Of a stretch of DNA of 59,384 nucleotides, positions 18,610 through 28,428 are shown piece after piece (position 1 is the stretch's first letter; every line of letters begins with the position of its first letter). The notes below the pieces were generated by a model. It was given only the letters and a program-made list of their open reading frames with translations, was not told the origin of the DNA and made no database searches. Position numbers and translations under genes: made by a program. The stretch lies in contig JACRBA010000180.1 in assembly GCA_016213265.1 (NCBI GenBank), forward strand, positions 1 to 59,384, written 5' to 3'. The stretch is from Burkholderiales bacterium. Lineage in GTDB: Bacteria > Pseudomonadota > Gammaproteobacteria > Burkholderiales > Burkholderiaceae_C.

Positions 18610-19794
18610 TCAGTTCGATTCCTTGATCAGGCGGCCGGCCGCCGACTGCACCGGGCGGGCGTTCATCGGGTACAGGTGCGAGAAGATCTGCACCTGCTCG
18701 GGCGACACCGGCACGGGCGTCTTCATCACCATCCACAGCACGCCCTCGGTGCAGGGCGGCGTGGTGAGCGAGCCCATGTAGGTGTAGTAGCGGCGGTCCT
18801 CCGGCAGCAGCCGGTTGAGGTCGATGGCGCCCGGCGCAGCCTGGTCCTCGCCCTTTTCCAGCGGCAGCGCGTTCCACACCGCCTGCACCACCGGCTGCGC
18901 CACACCGCGGTCGAGCAGCACGGCCACCACGGCCAGGCGCCCTTCGGCGTCCTGGTGCACCAGGTGGGCCACCATGTCGAACTGCCGGCCGTTGATGCGC
19001 TCCTCCGACGGGCGGTGGAAGTGGAACTGCTTGAGCTCGTAGCGACGGCCGAGCACGGTGATGGCGTTGCCCGCCGGCAGGTTGACCTGCACGGTGTGGC
19101 CGTTGTCGATGACCGAGAAGCCACTGGGCCGGTAGTCGAACTGGATCGGCTCCAGCTGCACCGTGATGCCGCCCCGGATGTCGATCGGGCTCTGCCGCTG
19201 GCCGGTGGCGCAGGCAGCGAACTCCGGTTTCATCTTCCCCCAGGCGTCGGGGCCGAACTCGCCCGCGTAATCCCAGTGGGCGGCGGCATGGGCATGGGGG
19301 CGGCCGGGGCCGTCCTCGCGGGGGGCAGCCGCCCGCGTGGACGGCGACGGCGCGTGGGCGTCCGCAGGCGGGCGCGGCACAGCGGCGGCGCGCGACCGGG
19401 GAGCCGCGGCGGCGCGAGACGGCGCCTTGGCGGGCGCGGCATGTGCCTCGCCGGGCGGCGCGGAAGCCGCCGTGCGGTTCTCCACCCGCATCACGTTGGA
19501 CGGCGACTCGCTCGGCTTTTGCGCACCGAGCCGGTCAGCCAGCTTCTGGCGCAGCAAGTCCATGGGGTCGCCCTGGGCGCTGGCAGCCGGCTCGCCCCGC
19601 TCGGCGCGCCGCGGTGCGCTGTCGGACGCCTGGCGCGCCACGGACGGCGACGTACCGCCGGCCAGGGCGGCTGCGGCCAGCACGGCCACCGCCGTCGGGA
19701 AAGCGGCATCCAGACGCCACCACCACGGGACGGAGGAGGCAGTCGGGCGCTGTGCAGCGGGCTGGTGAGCGCGGCCGGGCAGATCGAGAGGCAT
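18610..19794 (-). CDS. Alpha-class carbonic anhydrase with long anchored N-terminal extension
   Basis: The C-terminal ~220 residues form an alpha-carbonic anhydrase: HWDYAGEFGPDAWG start, QSPIDI, zinc ligands in QFHFHRPSEE and MVAHLVHQD, and the substrate-loop signature SLTTPPCTEGV. The enzyme hydrates CO2 outside the cytoplasm. Unusually, about 170 residues precede it: a hydrophobic helix (about 32-47) and a Pro/Ala-rich low-complexity linker, so the protein looks tethered to the inner membrane rather than freely periplasmic. The ATG at 19794 is chosen; a GTG at 19848 would add 18 residues. Neither has a good ribosome site. Confidence 0.88.
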   Translation of the reverse strand: MPLDLPGRAHQPAAQRPTASSVPWWWRLDAAFPTAVAVLAAAALAGGTSPSVARQASDSAPRRAERGEPAASAQGDPMDLLRQKLADRLGAQKPSESPSNVMRVENRTAASAPPGEAHAAPAKAPSRAAAAPRSRAAAVPRPPADAHAPSPSTRAAAPREDGPGRPHAHAAAHWDYAGEFGPDAWGKMKPEFAACATGQRQSPIDIRGGITVQLEPIQFDYRPSGFSVIDNGHTVQVNLPAGNAITVLGRRYELKQFHFHRPSEERINGRQFDMVAHLVHQDAEGRLAVVAVLLDRGVAQPVVQAVWNALPLEKGEDQAAPGAIDLNRLLPEDRRYYTYMGSLTTPPCTEGVLWMVMKTPVPVSPEQVQIFSHLYPMNARPVQSAAGRLIKESN

Positions 19795-19892
19795 GGCAGA
19801 GGCGTCGGAAGGGATCTCGCCTTGCGTATCGGCTGCGCAGTGCCGCACCTTGAGGGTCGGCCGCCGCCTCGCGCGGCCCCGCCGTCAGCACC

Positions 19893-21104
19893 TCACGCCA
19901 GCTTCAGGCGCGGCTTGACCCACCACCAGGCCACCACGCCGATGCCCATCATGAGCAGCGAGGCCACCGCCAGGGCCGGCGCCGAGTGCATCACCAGCGG
20001 CGCGATGGCGCCGGCCACCAGCGCGTTGGCCGCGCTGCCGATGCAGGCCTGCAGCGAGGAGGCCATGCCGCGCCGGTCCGGCGCCTGGTCCAGCACCAGC
20101 AGCGTGACCACCGGCACCATGAGCGCCCAGCCGAAGGCGAACAGCGCAATGAGCGGGATCGCCCAGACCGGGTGCGGCGTGAAGCTCAGGTTGAGACCCA
20201 CGTTGACCAGCGAGACCGCGGCCATGATGCGGAAGCCCCGCCGGATCTGCCGCTGCGGCGGCAGCCGCCCCGCCAGTCGGCCCGACCACCAGGCGCCGGC
20301 CATGATGCCGCCGATGGTGGCCATGAAGAACCAGAAGAACTCCGTCGGACCCAGGTGCAGGATCTCGCCCAGGAACACCGGCGCCGACAGCACGTACAGG
20401 AACATGCCGTTGAACGGCACGCCCGAGGCGAAGGCCAGCGCGATGAACACGGGGCTGGAGCCCATCTGCCAGTAGCCGCGCATCAGGTTGCGCACGCTGA
20501 AGGCCTGCACCTGGCTGGGGTGCAGCGTCTCGGGCAGCGCCCGCCACATGGTCAGCCACAGCAGCGCGCCCACGCCCACCAGGAACCAGAAGATGGCGTG
20601 CCAGCCCGCGTGCACGAACAGGAAGCCGCCCACCATGGGCGCGATGGCCGGGGCCACGCCGAAGTAGATCGTGACCTGCGACATCACGCGCTGCGCGTCG
20701 GCCGGCGGGAACAGGTCGCGGATGATGGCGCGCGACACCACCATGCCGGCGCCCGCGCACATGCCCTGCAGCGCCCGGAAGGCCACGAGCGCGCCGATGG
20801 ACGTGGACAGCGCGCAGCCCACCGAGGCCAGCGTGAACACCGCCACGCCCGCCAGCACCACGGGCCGGCGGCCGAAGCTGTCGGCCAGCGCCCCGTGGAA
20901 CAGGTTCATCACCGCGAAGCCGAGCAGGTAGGCCGACAGCGTCTGCTGCATCTGCACCGGCGTGGCGCCCAGCGACTGCGCGATGCCCGTGAAGGCCGGC
21001 AGGTAGGTGTCGATGGAAAACGGGCCCAGCATGCCCAGGCAGGCAAGCAGCGCCGCGAGGGCCCAGCGGGGGCCGCGCCAGATGCGCGAGGCTTCAGGGT
21101 TCAT
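19893..21104 (-). CDS. Bcr/CflA-family MFS drug efflux transporter
   Basis: The 403-residue protein has about twelve membrane helices and the MFS motif A region DSFGRRPVVLAG after helix 2. The FSIDTYLPAF stretch in helix 1 (about 30) is characteristic of the Bcr/CflA drug:proton antiporter group. Substrates in the family include bicyclomycin, chloramphenicol and sulfonamides; the substrate here is unknown. It lies directly downstream of rnpB in the same direction and could receive read-through from it. Confidence 0.9.
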   Translation of the reverse strand: MNPEASRIWRGPRWALAALLACLGMLGPFSIDTYLPAFTGIAQSLGATPVQMQQTLSAYLLGFAVMNLFHGALADSFGRRPVVLAGVAVFTLASVGCALSTSIGALVAFRALQGMCAGAGMVVSRAIIRDLFPPADAQRVMSQVTIYFGVAPAIAPMVGGFLFVHAGWHAIFWFLVGVGALLWLTMWRALPETLHPSQVQAFSVRNLMRGYWQMGSSPVFIALAFASGVPFNGMFLYVLSAPVFLGEILHLGPTEFFWFFMATIGGIMAGAWWSGRLAGRLPPQRQIRRGFRIMAAVSLVNVGLNLSFTPHPVWAIPLIALFAFGWALMVPVVTLLVLDQAPDRRGMASSLQACIGSAANALVAGAIAPLVMHSAPALAVASLLMMGIGVVAWWWVKPRLKLA

Positions 21105-21147
21105 GCGGCCGGCCCGCGCGAAGGCGGGCGAGAAGTTTGAAAAGGTG

Positions 21148-21497
21148 TCGTGAAGTGGGCCGATAGGCCGGATTCTGTGCGGCGGGGCAAACGCCTTGCG
21201 ACGTCTGCCCTGCCGTGGCCGCCATTCCTCTGGGCCGGGCGGTTGCCCGCCTGGCTCGATGCCACCTACCCGCCGGCTCGACGGGCCGCGTCATAGCCGG
21301 CCTATTTGGTGTTGCTGCGCGTAGAGATTGCCGCGTTTCACCCCGCCGGGCTTGCGCCTGGCGGACTCGTCTCTGTGGCTCTGATCCGCACCTCGCGGTG
21401 GACGGGCGTTACCCGCTACGCTGCCCTGTGCAGTCCGGACCTTCCTCCAGTGCGGCCTTTCGGCCGGTGCACCAGCGGCGGCCTGGCCCGCTTCACG
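21148..21497 (-). ncRNA. rnpB: RNase P RNA, bacterial class A
   Basis: The minus strand carries the conserved RNase P RNA blocks in order: a 5' GAAGCGGGCCAGGC stem, GAGGAAGGTCCGGAC, the CACAGGGCAG and GGTAACGCC region, CACAGAGACGAG, AGAGGAATGGC and the 3' ACAGAATCCGGCCTATCGGCC stretch that pairs back to the 5' end. Length is about 350 bases, usual for proteobacteria. A GACAAT -10-like hexamer at 21512-21507 sits properly before the 5' end. Both ends are estimated to within a few bases. It processes tRNA 5' ends. No protein gene belongs in this stretch. Confidence 0.95.
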
Positions 21498-21586
21498 ACG
21501 GGGTGGATTGTCCCATGGCCGGCAAGACCACGCGGGCACCCGCCTTGGGGCATCATCCTCGGGTCAACGATCCCACCGGAGTCACC

Positions 21587-22504
21587 ATGAAGGCCTCCAA
21601 CGTCCTCGCCACCATCGGCAACACGCCGCACATCCGCATCAACCGCCTGTTCGGAGACCGCCATGAGGTGTGGGTCAAGTCCGAGCGCAGCAACCCCGGC
21701 GGCTCGGTGAAGGACCGCATCGCGCTGGCCATGGTGGAGGCGGCCGAGACGTCGGGCGAGCTCAAGCCCGGTGGCACCATCATCGAGCCCACCTCGGGCA
21801 ACACCGGCATCGGCCTGGCCATGGTGGCTGCGGTCAAGGGCTACACCCTGGTGCTGGTGATGCCCGACAGCATGAGCGTGGAACGTCGCCGCCTCATGCT
21901 GGCCTATGGCGCGAAGTTCGACCTGACCCCGCGCGAGAAGGGCATGAAGGGCGCCATCGCGCGCGCCCAGGAACTGGTGGCGCAGACGCCCGGCGCCTGG
22001 ATGCCGCAGCAGTTCGAGAACCCGGCGAACATCGACGTGCATGTGCGCACCACCGCCGAGGAGATCGCCGCCGACTTCCCCGACGGCCTGGACGCGCTGA
22101 TCACCGGCGTGGGCACGGGCGGCCACCTCACCGGCTGCGCCCGCGTGCTCAAGGCCCGCTGGCCGCAGCTGAAGGTGTTCGCCGTGGAGCCGACGCAGTC
22201 GCCCGTCATCAGCGGCGGCCAGCCCTCGCCCCATCCCATCCAGGGCATCGGCGCGGGCTTCGTGCCGAAGAACCTGGACACCTCGCTGCTCGACGGCGTG
22301 ATCCAGGTGGAGGCCGAAGCGGCGCGCGAGATGGCGCGTCGCTGCGCGCGCCAGGAGGGCCTGCTCGTGGGCATCTCCAGCGGCGCCACGCTGGCGGCCA
22401 TCAGCCAGAAGCTGCCCGAGCTGCCGGCCGGCGCCCGGGTGCTGGGCTTCAACTATGACACCGGCGAGCGCTACCTCTCGATCGAGGGCTTCCTGCCGGC
22501 CTGA
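21587..22504 (+). CDS. Cysteine synthase (O-acetylserine sulfhydrylase, CysK/CysM family)
   Basis: The 305-residue PLP enzyme has the cofactor lysine Lys42 in NPGGSVKDR, the substrate loop TSGNTGIG (about 68) and the phosphate-binding GTGGHLTG (about 178). It makes cysteine from O-acetylserine and sulfide or thiosulfate. No CBS domain is present, unlike the second family member at 46778. The ATG at 21587 excludes an upstream extension that would run through the rnpB region. A strong hairpin follows the stop. Whether it is CysK or CysM is not settled from motifs alone. Confidence 0.9.
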   Translation: MKASNVLATIGNTPHIRINRLFGDRHEVWVKSERSNPGGSVKDRIALAMVEAAETSGELKPGGTIIEPTSGNTGIGLAMVAAVKGYTLVLVMPDSMSVERRRLMLAYGAKFDLTPREKGMKGAIARAQELVAQTPGAWMPQQFENPANIDVHVRTTAEEIAADFPDGLDALITGVGTGGHLTGCARVLKARWPQLKVFAVEPTQSPVISGGQPSPHPIQGIGAGFVPKNLDTSLLDGVIQVEAEAAREMARRCARQEGLLVGISSGATLAAISQKLPELPAGARVLGFNYDTGERYLSIEGFLPA

Positions 22505-22523
22505 GGGCCGGCGGGCAGCGACG

Positions 22524-22557
22524 CCCTGCACCCGGGCCCTGGTGGGCCCGGGCAGGG
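22524..22557. terminator. Strong bidirectional hairpin between convergent genes
   Basis: CCCGGGCCC (22531-22539) and GGGCCCGGG (22544-22552) form a perfect 9-bp stem with loop TGGT, extended by CCCTG/CAGGG across a 2-base bulge. It fills the 54-base gap between the cysteine synthase stop and the stop of the convergent secreted-protein gene. There is no T tract, so it may act as a GC-rich terminator in both directions. Confidence 0.6.
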
Positions 22558-22558
22558 T

Positions 22559-23179
22559 TCACTCGGCCGCCGCGGTGGGCACGCCCACCTGCACGCCGTG
22601 CCAGTTCTCGTAGTCGGGCATGCTCCAGCTCAGCGAGCTGAAGGTGCCCATGAACTGCACCACGCCGTGGCCTTCGGTGCCGGTGACGGTGCGCTTCTTG
22701 ACCGTCAGGCAGGTGGCGCAGCCGCCGTAGTAGCCCACGCCCGAGGACAGCAGCGTGGGCGTCTGGGTGAACACATAACGCGCCGGCGCGCCGTTGCGGC
22801 CCAGGGACAGCAGGGCGATCACCGGGTTGGTCACCGGCCGGCTGAAGGTGATCTTGTACTTCTGGGTGTCGGTGCCACCGACGAAGCCCAGCAGGTCCAC
22901 GCCGGTGGGGCGGCCGGTGGCGGCGTAGGCATCCGGCGAGCCGGAGATCCAGTAGTCACGGTCACCGGCCTCGCCGATCTGGCTGAAGTACAGCGCCGGC
23001 CCGGAGAACTTCACCCGCACCGCGCCATCGGGCAGCGTGATGCGGCCGGACATCGCGGTGCCGTTCACGGCCGTCCAGTCGGCCCAGGCGGTTGTCTGGG
23101 CCTGGGCAGCGCCGGCCAGGGTGGTCAGGGCGCACGCGGCGGCCAGCACGGTGGCACGCGGCAAAGACGAAACACGCAT
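22559..23179 (-). CDS. Secreted protein of unknown function
   Basis: The 206-residue protein begins with a clear signal peptide (about 1-25, cleavage after AGAAQA) and continues as a beta-rich, Gly/Thr/Ser-rich domain with one close Cys pair (GGCATC near 150). The ATG at 23179 is preferred because GAGGG lies about 8 bases upstream; an ATG two codons earlier is too close to it. I do not recognise the family. It resembles the compact extracellular proteins that often carry PEP-CTERM sorting tails, but no such tail is present. Confidence 0.75.
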   Translation of the reverse strand: MRVSSLPRATVLAAACALTTLAGAAQAQTTAWADWTAVNGTAMSGRITLPDGAVRVKFSGPALYFSQIGEAGDRDYWISGSPDAYAATGRPTGVDLLGFVGGTDTQKYKITFSRPVTNPVIALLSLGRNGAPARYVFTQTPTLLSSGVGYYGGCATCLTVKKRTVTGTEGHGVVQFMGTFSSLSWSMPDYENWHGVQVGVPTAAAE

Positions 23180-23262
23180 TCTCATATCCCTCTTGTGGTT
23201 GACAGGAGGGGCGACTCTAGGGGCGCAACACCGTCCGCGCGCGGGATCCCCCTTGCCTGCGG

Positions 23263-24282
23263 TTAGGGGGGCGACGCCTGCCAGGCATCGCGCAGCAGCC
23301 GCCCGCACTGGGCGGACGCATGGCCGGAGCCGGCCGGGCCGCGGCGCGAGATGAGGCCATAGTGGCTGCGGTCGGCGGTGATCCAGGGGTAGAAGCCGAA
23401 GGCCCCGGCGCTGCTGAAACTGCCGTCGCCGGTGCGCGGGTCGTCCTCGATCCAGTAGCCCAGGCCGTAGTGCCAGGCCTCGCGCAAGGGCACGGGCGTG
23501 TGGACGGCCTGGCCGGGGCAGTGCAGGCGGTTGGTGCACACCGCGCGCTCACCGAGCTGGCGCCCCAGGTGCAGTTCGCCGCCGAGCAGCTTGCGCAGGA
23601 AGCGGGCGTAGTCCTCGGCACTGGTGACCACGCCACCCGCCGGCTGCGGCTGCGAGTAGGTCAGCCGGATGTCCATGCCGAGCTGGCTGCGCAGCTCAAG
23701 CGCCAGCCCGGCGTTGTCCAGCCCGCCCAGGCCCAGCAGCACGGCATGGTGCTGCATGTGGCCGCCGCTGTAGTCGAAGCGCCCCTCGGTGCGAGGGTCC
23801 ACCTCGTCGTTGCGCCGGAACACCTGGCACTGCCCCACCGTCTGCCCGGGCCGGCACCAGGAGAAGTCGCTGTAGCCGGCGCGGAAGTTGAGGTGGCGGA
23901 TGTCCTCCTCGGTCGGCACGCCCTGGCGCCGCTGCACGGCATAGGCGCCCCACAGCCACTTGGACGCCGACGCGATGGCCAGCACGGTGCCAGCCTCCAC
24001 GGTGTCGGGCAGCCCCGGACGGCGCACCGAGCCGCTGGCCAGCGCGCCGCCCGTGTCGCCGATCTCCCAGTAGAAGGGCCGGATGGCAGCGCAGGCGTTG
24101 TGGTCGTCGGCGGCCACGCGGGCGACCGCCCGGGCGCGCTCGGCCGCATCGGCGGCCGGGGCGGCGGGCACATCGGGCGACGCGAACGCGGCGGCGATGG
24201 CCGCAGCCGCGATGAGCGGCCAGGTGAGCGTGGAGCGCCGTTGGCGCGGCAGGGGGAACCGGCGGCAGGTGAGGGGCGGCAT
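23263..24282 (-). CDS. Serine hydrolase, class C beta-lactamase/PBP-like
   Basis: The 339-residue protein has a hydrophobic N-terminal segment (about 18-36) consistent with a signal peptide or anchor. The likely nucleophile motif SxxK is SASK (in AIASASKWLWG, about residue 105). A Tyr in FDYSGGH is the candidate second element. The third (KTG-like) element is not obvious. It carries several cysteines (CRPGQ, GQCQVF, CTNRLHC) that may form disulfides. Envelope location is likely; peptidase or esterase activity is unresolved. Substrate unknown. Confidence 0.75.
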   Translation of the reverse strand: MPPLTCRRFPLPRQRRSTLTWPLIAAAAIAAAFASPDVPAAPAADAAERARAVARVAADDHNACAAIRPFYWEIGDTGGALASGSVRRPGLPDTVEAGTVLAIASASKWLWGAYAVQRRQGVPTEEDIRHLNFRAGYSDFSWCRPGQTVGQCQVFRRNDEVDPRTEGRFDYSGGHMQHHAVLLGLGGLDNAGLALELRSQLGMDIRLTYSQPQPAGGVVTSAEDYARFLRKLLGGELHLGRQLGERAVCTNRLHCPGQAVHTPVPLREAWHYGLGYWIEDDPRTGDGSFSSAGAFGFYPWITADRSHYGLISRRGPAGSGHASAQCGRLLRDAWQASPP

Positions 24283-24353
24283 GGGGGGCTCCTGGCGAGA
24301 ATCCGCCCGGACAACGCACGTGCCCGCCGATCCGCGGACACGACGCCCCGACC

Positions 24354-24377
24354 ACGCCCCCTTCGGGTTAGGGGCGT
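24354..24377 (-). terminator. Hairpin after dihydroorotase gene
   Basis: ACGCCCC (24354-24360) pairs with GGGGCGT (24371-24377) around a 10-base loop, 23 bases beyond the pyrC stop and ahead of the serine hydrolase start. There is no T tract, so this is a possible weak terminator. The rest of the 117-bp spacer shows nothing further. Confidence 0.4.
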
Positions 24378-24399
24378 CCGCGCGCGGCCCGGCGGGCGC

Positions 24400-25482
24400 T
24401 CAGTCCACCAGCCGCCAGGGCAAGATCTCGCCGCCGCGCAGGGGCTTGATGGCCGCGTCCTCCGCGAAGGGCAGGCTCTCGGGCAGCGCCCAGGGCTCAC
24501 GCCGCAGCGTCACCGTGCCGGTGTTGCGCGGCAGGCCATAGAAGGCCGGGCCGTGGGCGCTGGCGAAGGCGTCGAGCTTGTCCAGCGCGCCCACCGATTC
24601 GAAGGCCTCGGCGTACAGCTCCAGCGCGGCGGGTGCCGTGAAGCAGCCGGCGCCGCAGACCGACGCCTCCTTCATGACGGCGGCATGCGGGGCGGAGTCG
24701 GTGCCGAGGAAGAAGCGGTCGGAGCCGGACGCCACGGCCGCCAGCAGCGCCTGGCGATGCTGCTCGCGCTTGAGCACGGGCAGGCAGTAGCAGTGCGGGC
24801 GCAGGCCGCCCTGGAAGATGGCGTTGCGGTTGTACAGCAGGTGATGGGCCGTGATGGTGGCCGCCGTGTGGGGGCCCGCCCCGGCCACGTACTGCGCCGC
24901 TTCCCGGGTGGTGATGTGTTCGAACACCACCTTCAGCTCTGGGAAGTCGCGCCGCAGCGGCTGCATGACCTGCTCGATGAAGACGGCTTCGCGGTCGAAC
25001 AGGTCGACGGCCGGGTCGGTGACCTCGCCGTGCACCAGCAGCAGTACGCCCTCGCGCTGCATCGCCTCCAGCGTGGCGTAGGTGCGCCGGATGTCGGTGA
25101 CGCCGGCATCGCTGTTGGTGGTGGCCCCCGCAGGGTACAGCTTGAGCGCCACGATGCCGGCAGCCTTGGCGTGCGCGATCTCCTCGGCCGGCGTGTTGTC
25201 GGTCAGGTACAGCGTCATCAGGGGCTGGAAGTCGGCCCCGGGCTCGCCCGCGGCCGGCCGCGCCGCGAGGATGCGCTCGCGGTAGGCCAGCGCCTGGGCG
25301 GTGGTCGTCACCGGGGGGCGCAGGTTGGGCATCACGATGGCGCGGGCAAACTGGCGGGCGGTGTGCGGCAGCACGCTGGCGAGCGCCGCGCCGTCGCGCA
25401 CGTGCAGGTGCCAGTCGTCCGGGCGGGTCAGGGTGAGGGTGTCGGGTGCGGCGACCCGGGCCGCGGAAGAAGGCGAGGACAT
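24400..25482 (-). CDS. pyrC: Dihydroorotase, type II
   Basis: The 360-residue enzyme has the metal-binding DWHLHVRDG near the N-terminus, the lysine-bearing [16 protein letters not shown] loop (carboxylated Lys) and the FEHITTREA metal-ligand stretch, with length typical of the type II family (about 345). It catalyses the reversible cyclisation of carbamoyl-aspartate to dihydroorotate in pyrimidine synthesis. The ATG at 25482 gives the usual N-terminus; a start 19 codons upstream lacks support. No carbamoyltransferase partner is adjacent. Confidence 0.93.
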   Translation of the reverse strand: MSSPSSAARVAAPDTLTLTRPDDWHLHVRDGAALASVLPHTARQFARAIVMPNLRPPVTTTAQALAYRERILAARPAAGEPGADFQPLMTLYLTDNTPAEEIAHAKAAGIVALKLYPAGATTNSDAGVTDIRRTYATLEAMQREGVLLLVHGEVTDPAVDLFDREAVFIEQVMQPLRRDFPELKVVFEHITTREAAQYVAGAGPHTAATITAHHLLYNRNAIFQGGLRPHCYCLPVLKREQHRQALLAAVASGSDRFFLGTDSAPHAAVMKEASVCGAGCFTAPAALELYAEAFESVGALDKLDAFASAHGPAFYGLPRNTGTVTLRREPWALPESLPFAEDAAIKPLRGGEILPWRLVD

Positions 25483-25609
25483 GCGGGAATTGTCGCAGTC
25501 CCACCCGGCGCCGCGGGTTGCCACCCAATTCCCCGGCACGGGTCACCCCACTATGATGGGTCGCCCGGGCCCTGGGCCGTCCAGCGTGCGTCGGGCGCGA
25601 GAGGCTGCC

Positions 25610-27673
25610 TTGACCGACCGCACATCCGAAGAATTCAGCGCCGCGCAGTTCCGCCTGCTGGCCGACAACGTGCCGGCGCTGATTGCCTGCTACGACGCGA
25701 CCACCCGGCGCTGCCAGTTCGCGAACAAGCAGTACGCCCGCACCTTCGGCCGGGACGAACGCTCCATCGTGGGCCTGACCTTCGCCGAGGTCATCGGCGA
25801 GGAGGCCGCCCAGGAGATCGGCCCCCAGGTCGACCAGGTGCTGGAGCGGCGCGAGCCGGCCATCTACGAGCGCCGCATCACCGACCACCAGGGCCGGCCA
25901 CGCTGGCTGGAGGTGCACCTGCTGCCCCACCTGGACGATGCCGGCATCCCGCAGTCGTGCTTCGTGCTGATCTCCGACATCACCAAGCACCGCCTCGCCG
26001 AGGCGGCCGTGCGCGAATCCGAGGAGCGGCTGGCCAAGTTCATGCAGGCCAGTGGCGAGGGCATCGTCTTCCACAGGGACGGGCTGGTGACCGACGTCAA
26101 CCCGCCCATCCTGGCGCTGACGGGCTACGCGCCGCCGGAGATCATCGGCCGGCACGTGCTGAGCTTCATCGCGCCGGAGCACGTGGCGCGCGTGCTGGCG
26201 GTCATGAGCGGCGGCCAGGATCTCACCTACGAGCTGGCCATCCTGCACAAGGACGGCACGCCCATTCCGGTGGAATTCATCGTGCGCACCATGGTGCGCC
26301 ACGGCGAGCGCATGCGCATGACCATCGTGCGCGACATGCGCGACCGCCACGCCGCGCAGGCGCGCATCCAGCACCTGGCGCACCACGATGCGCTCACCGG
26401 CCTGCCCAACCGCACCTCGCTGATGGACCGGCTGGAGCAGCACATGCAGGTGGCCGCCCACCGCGACCAGCGTCTGGCGCTGCTGTTCATCGACCTGGAC
26501 CACTTCAAGCGCGTGAACGACTCGCTGGGCCACCTGGTGGGCGACGGCCTGCTGCGCACCGTGGCCCAGCGCATCACCGGCGTGCTGCGCGCCAGTGACC
26601 TGGTGGCGCGCTTCGGCGGCGACGAGTTCATGGTGCTGCTGCCCGACGCGCAGGAGCGCGCGCAGGTCGAGGAGGTGGCGAACAAGCTGCTTCGCGCCAT
26701 CGAGATGCCGGTGGACGTGGACGGACACAGCCTGTCGGTCACCCCGTCGATCGGCGTGGCGGTGTTTCCCGAGCATGGGGAAACGCCCGACACCCTGATC
26801 AAGCACGCCGACACGGCGATGTACGTCGCCAAGTCGCGCGGCCGGGCGAACTGCCAGTTCTTCGCGCCCGCCATGGCGCAGATGGCCTACGACGCCCTGG
26901 TGCTGGAGGTCGAGCTGAACCAGGCCATCGACCGGGGCGAGTTCGAGTGGCTCTACCAGCCGCTGGTGGCCGCGGGAAGCGGGGCCTGCGTGGCCGTGGA
27001 AGGCCTGCTGCGCTGGCGCCACCCCGAGCACGGCCTGCTCGAGCCGCAGCGCTTCCTGCCGCTGGCCGAGCAGCGCCGGCTCATGCCGCGCATCGGCCGG
27101 CTCATGCTGCGCCAGGCACTGCGCGACGCCCGCGACTGGCACGCCGCCCGGCCGCTGAGCGCGCCCATCCCGCTGGCGGTGAACCTGTCCAACAGCGAGT
27201 TCCAGGCCCCCGAGCTGGCCGACTGGCTGCCGGCCATGCTGCGCGAGGAGCAGGTGCCCGGGCGCTGGCTGGAGATCGAACTCACCGAGCGCGCCCTGGG
27301 CGGCGACCCGCAGCACGTGGAGGCCGCCCTGCGCCGCCTGGGCGAGTGCGGCGTGCGGGTGACGCTGGACGATTTCGGCGCCGGGCACAGCTCGCTCGCC
27401 CAGCTGCGCGCCTTGCCCATCGACCGCATCAAGATCGACCACGGCTTCGTGGCCGGCCTGCCCGCCGACCCGGGCGCCGTGGCCATCGCACGCACCGTGG
27501 TGCAGCTTGGCCACGGCCTGGGCATGCGCGTGGCGGGTGAAGGCGTGGAGACGCCCGCGCAGCGCGACACCCTGCTGGCGCTGGGCTGCGACGAGCTCCA
27601 GGGCTTCCTGGTCGCGCGGCCCATGCCGGCCGCCGCCCTGCACACCTGGCTGGCCGAGCACGCCCCGGCCTGA
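25610..27673 (+). CDS. PAS-PAS-GGDEF-EAL c-di-GMP protein (EGL variant)
   Basis: The soluble 687-residue protein has two PAS domains (about 15-130 and 140-250), GGDEF intact (RFGGDEFMVLL) and an EAL-type domain in which the signature reads EGL (VEGLLRW). DDFGAGHSSL, the KID lysine and EGVET are retained. The cyclase looks intact and phosphodiesterase activity is plausible but uncertain. A TTG start at 25610 is chosen because GAGAGG lies 6-11 bases upstream and a TATGAT -10-like hexamer lies at 25552-25557; ATG codons at 25553 and 25556 would overlap that hexamer. Confidence 0.87.
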   Translation: MTDRTSEEFSAAQFRLLADNVPALIACYDATTRRCQFANKQYARTFGRDERSIVGLTFAEVIGEEAAQEIGPQVDQVLERREPAIYERRITDHQGRPRWLEVHLLPHLDDAGIPQSCFVLISDITKHRLAEAAVRESEERLAKFMQASGEGIVFHRDGLVTDVNPPILALTGYAPPEIIGRHVLSFIAPEHVARVLAVMSGGQDLTYELAILHKDGTPIPVEFIVRTMVRHGERMRMTIVRDMRDRHAAQARIQHLAHHDALTGLPNRTSLMDRLEQHMQVAAHRDQRLALLFIDLDHFKRVNDSLGHLVGDGLLRTVAQRITGVLRASDLVARFGGDEFMVLLPDAQERAQVEEVANKLLRAIEMPVDVDGHSLSVTPSIGVAVFPEHGETPDTLIKHADTAMYVAKSRGRANCQFFAPAMAQMAYDALVLEVELNQAIDRGEFEWLYQPLVAAGSGACVAVEGLLRWRHPEHGLLEPQRFLPLAEQRRLMPRIGRLMLRQALRDARDWHAARPLSAPIPLAVNLSNSEFQAPELADWLPAMLREEQVPGRWLEIELTERALGGDPQHVEAALRRLGECGVRVTLDDFGAGHSSLAQLRALPIDRIKIDHGFVAGLPADPGAVAIARTVVQLGHGLGMRVAGEGVETPAQRDTLLALGCDELQGFLVARPMPAAALHTWLAEHAPA

Positions 27674-27684
27674 GCCGGGGCGGC

Positions 27685-27687
<3 letters not shown>
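27663..27687. terminator. Convergent hairpin over two stop codons
   Basis: CCCCGGC (27663-27669) pairs with GCCGGGG (27674-27680), and alternatively TGAGCC (27671-27676) with GGCTCA (27682-27687). The structure spans the stops of the GGDEF-EAL gene and of the convergent gltL-like gene, which lie only 11 bases apart. It lacks a T tract. Likely shared terminator. Confidence 0.5.
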
Positions 27688-28419
<732 letters not shown>

Positions 28420-28428
28420 GGCATGCTC

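Noticed and set aside
18506..18781. Small plus-strand frame downstream of the tandem FNR-like sites
   Set aside because: It overlaps the carbonic anhydrase gene antisense and shows no ribosome site or motif; the boxes alone do not make it a gene.
21215..21586. Upstream extension of the cysteine synthase and small frames on the other strand
   Set aside because: The whole stretch is RNase P RNA with all conserved blocks; the frames are chance openings.
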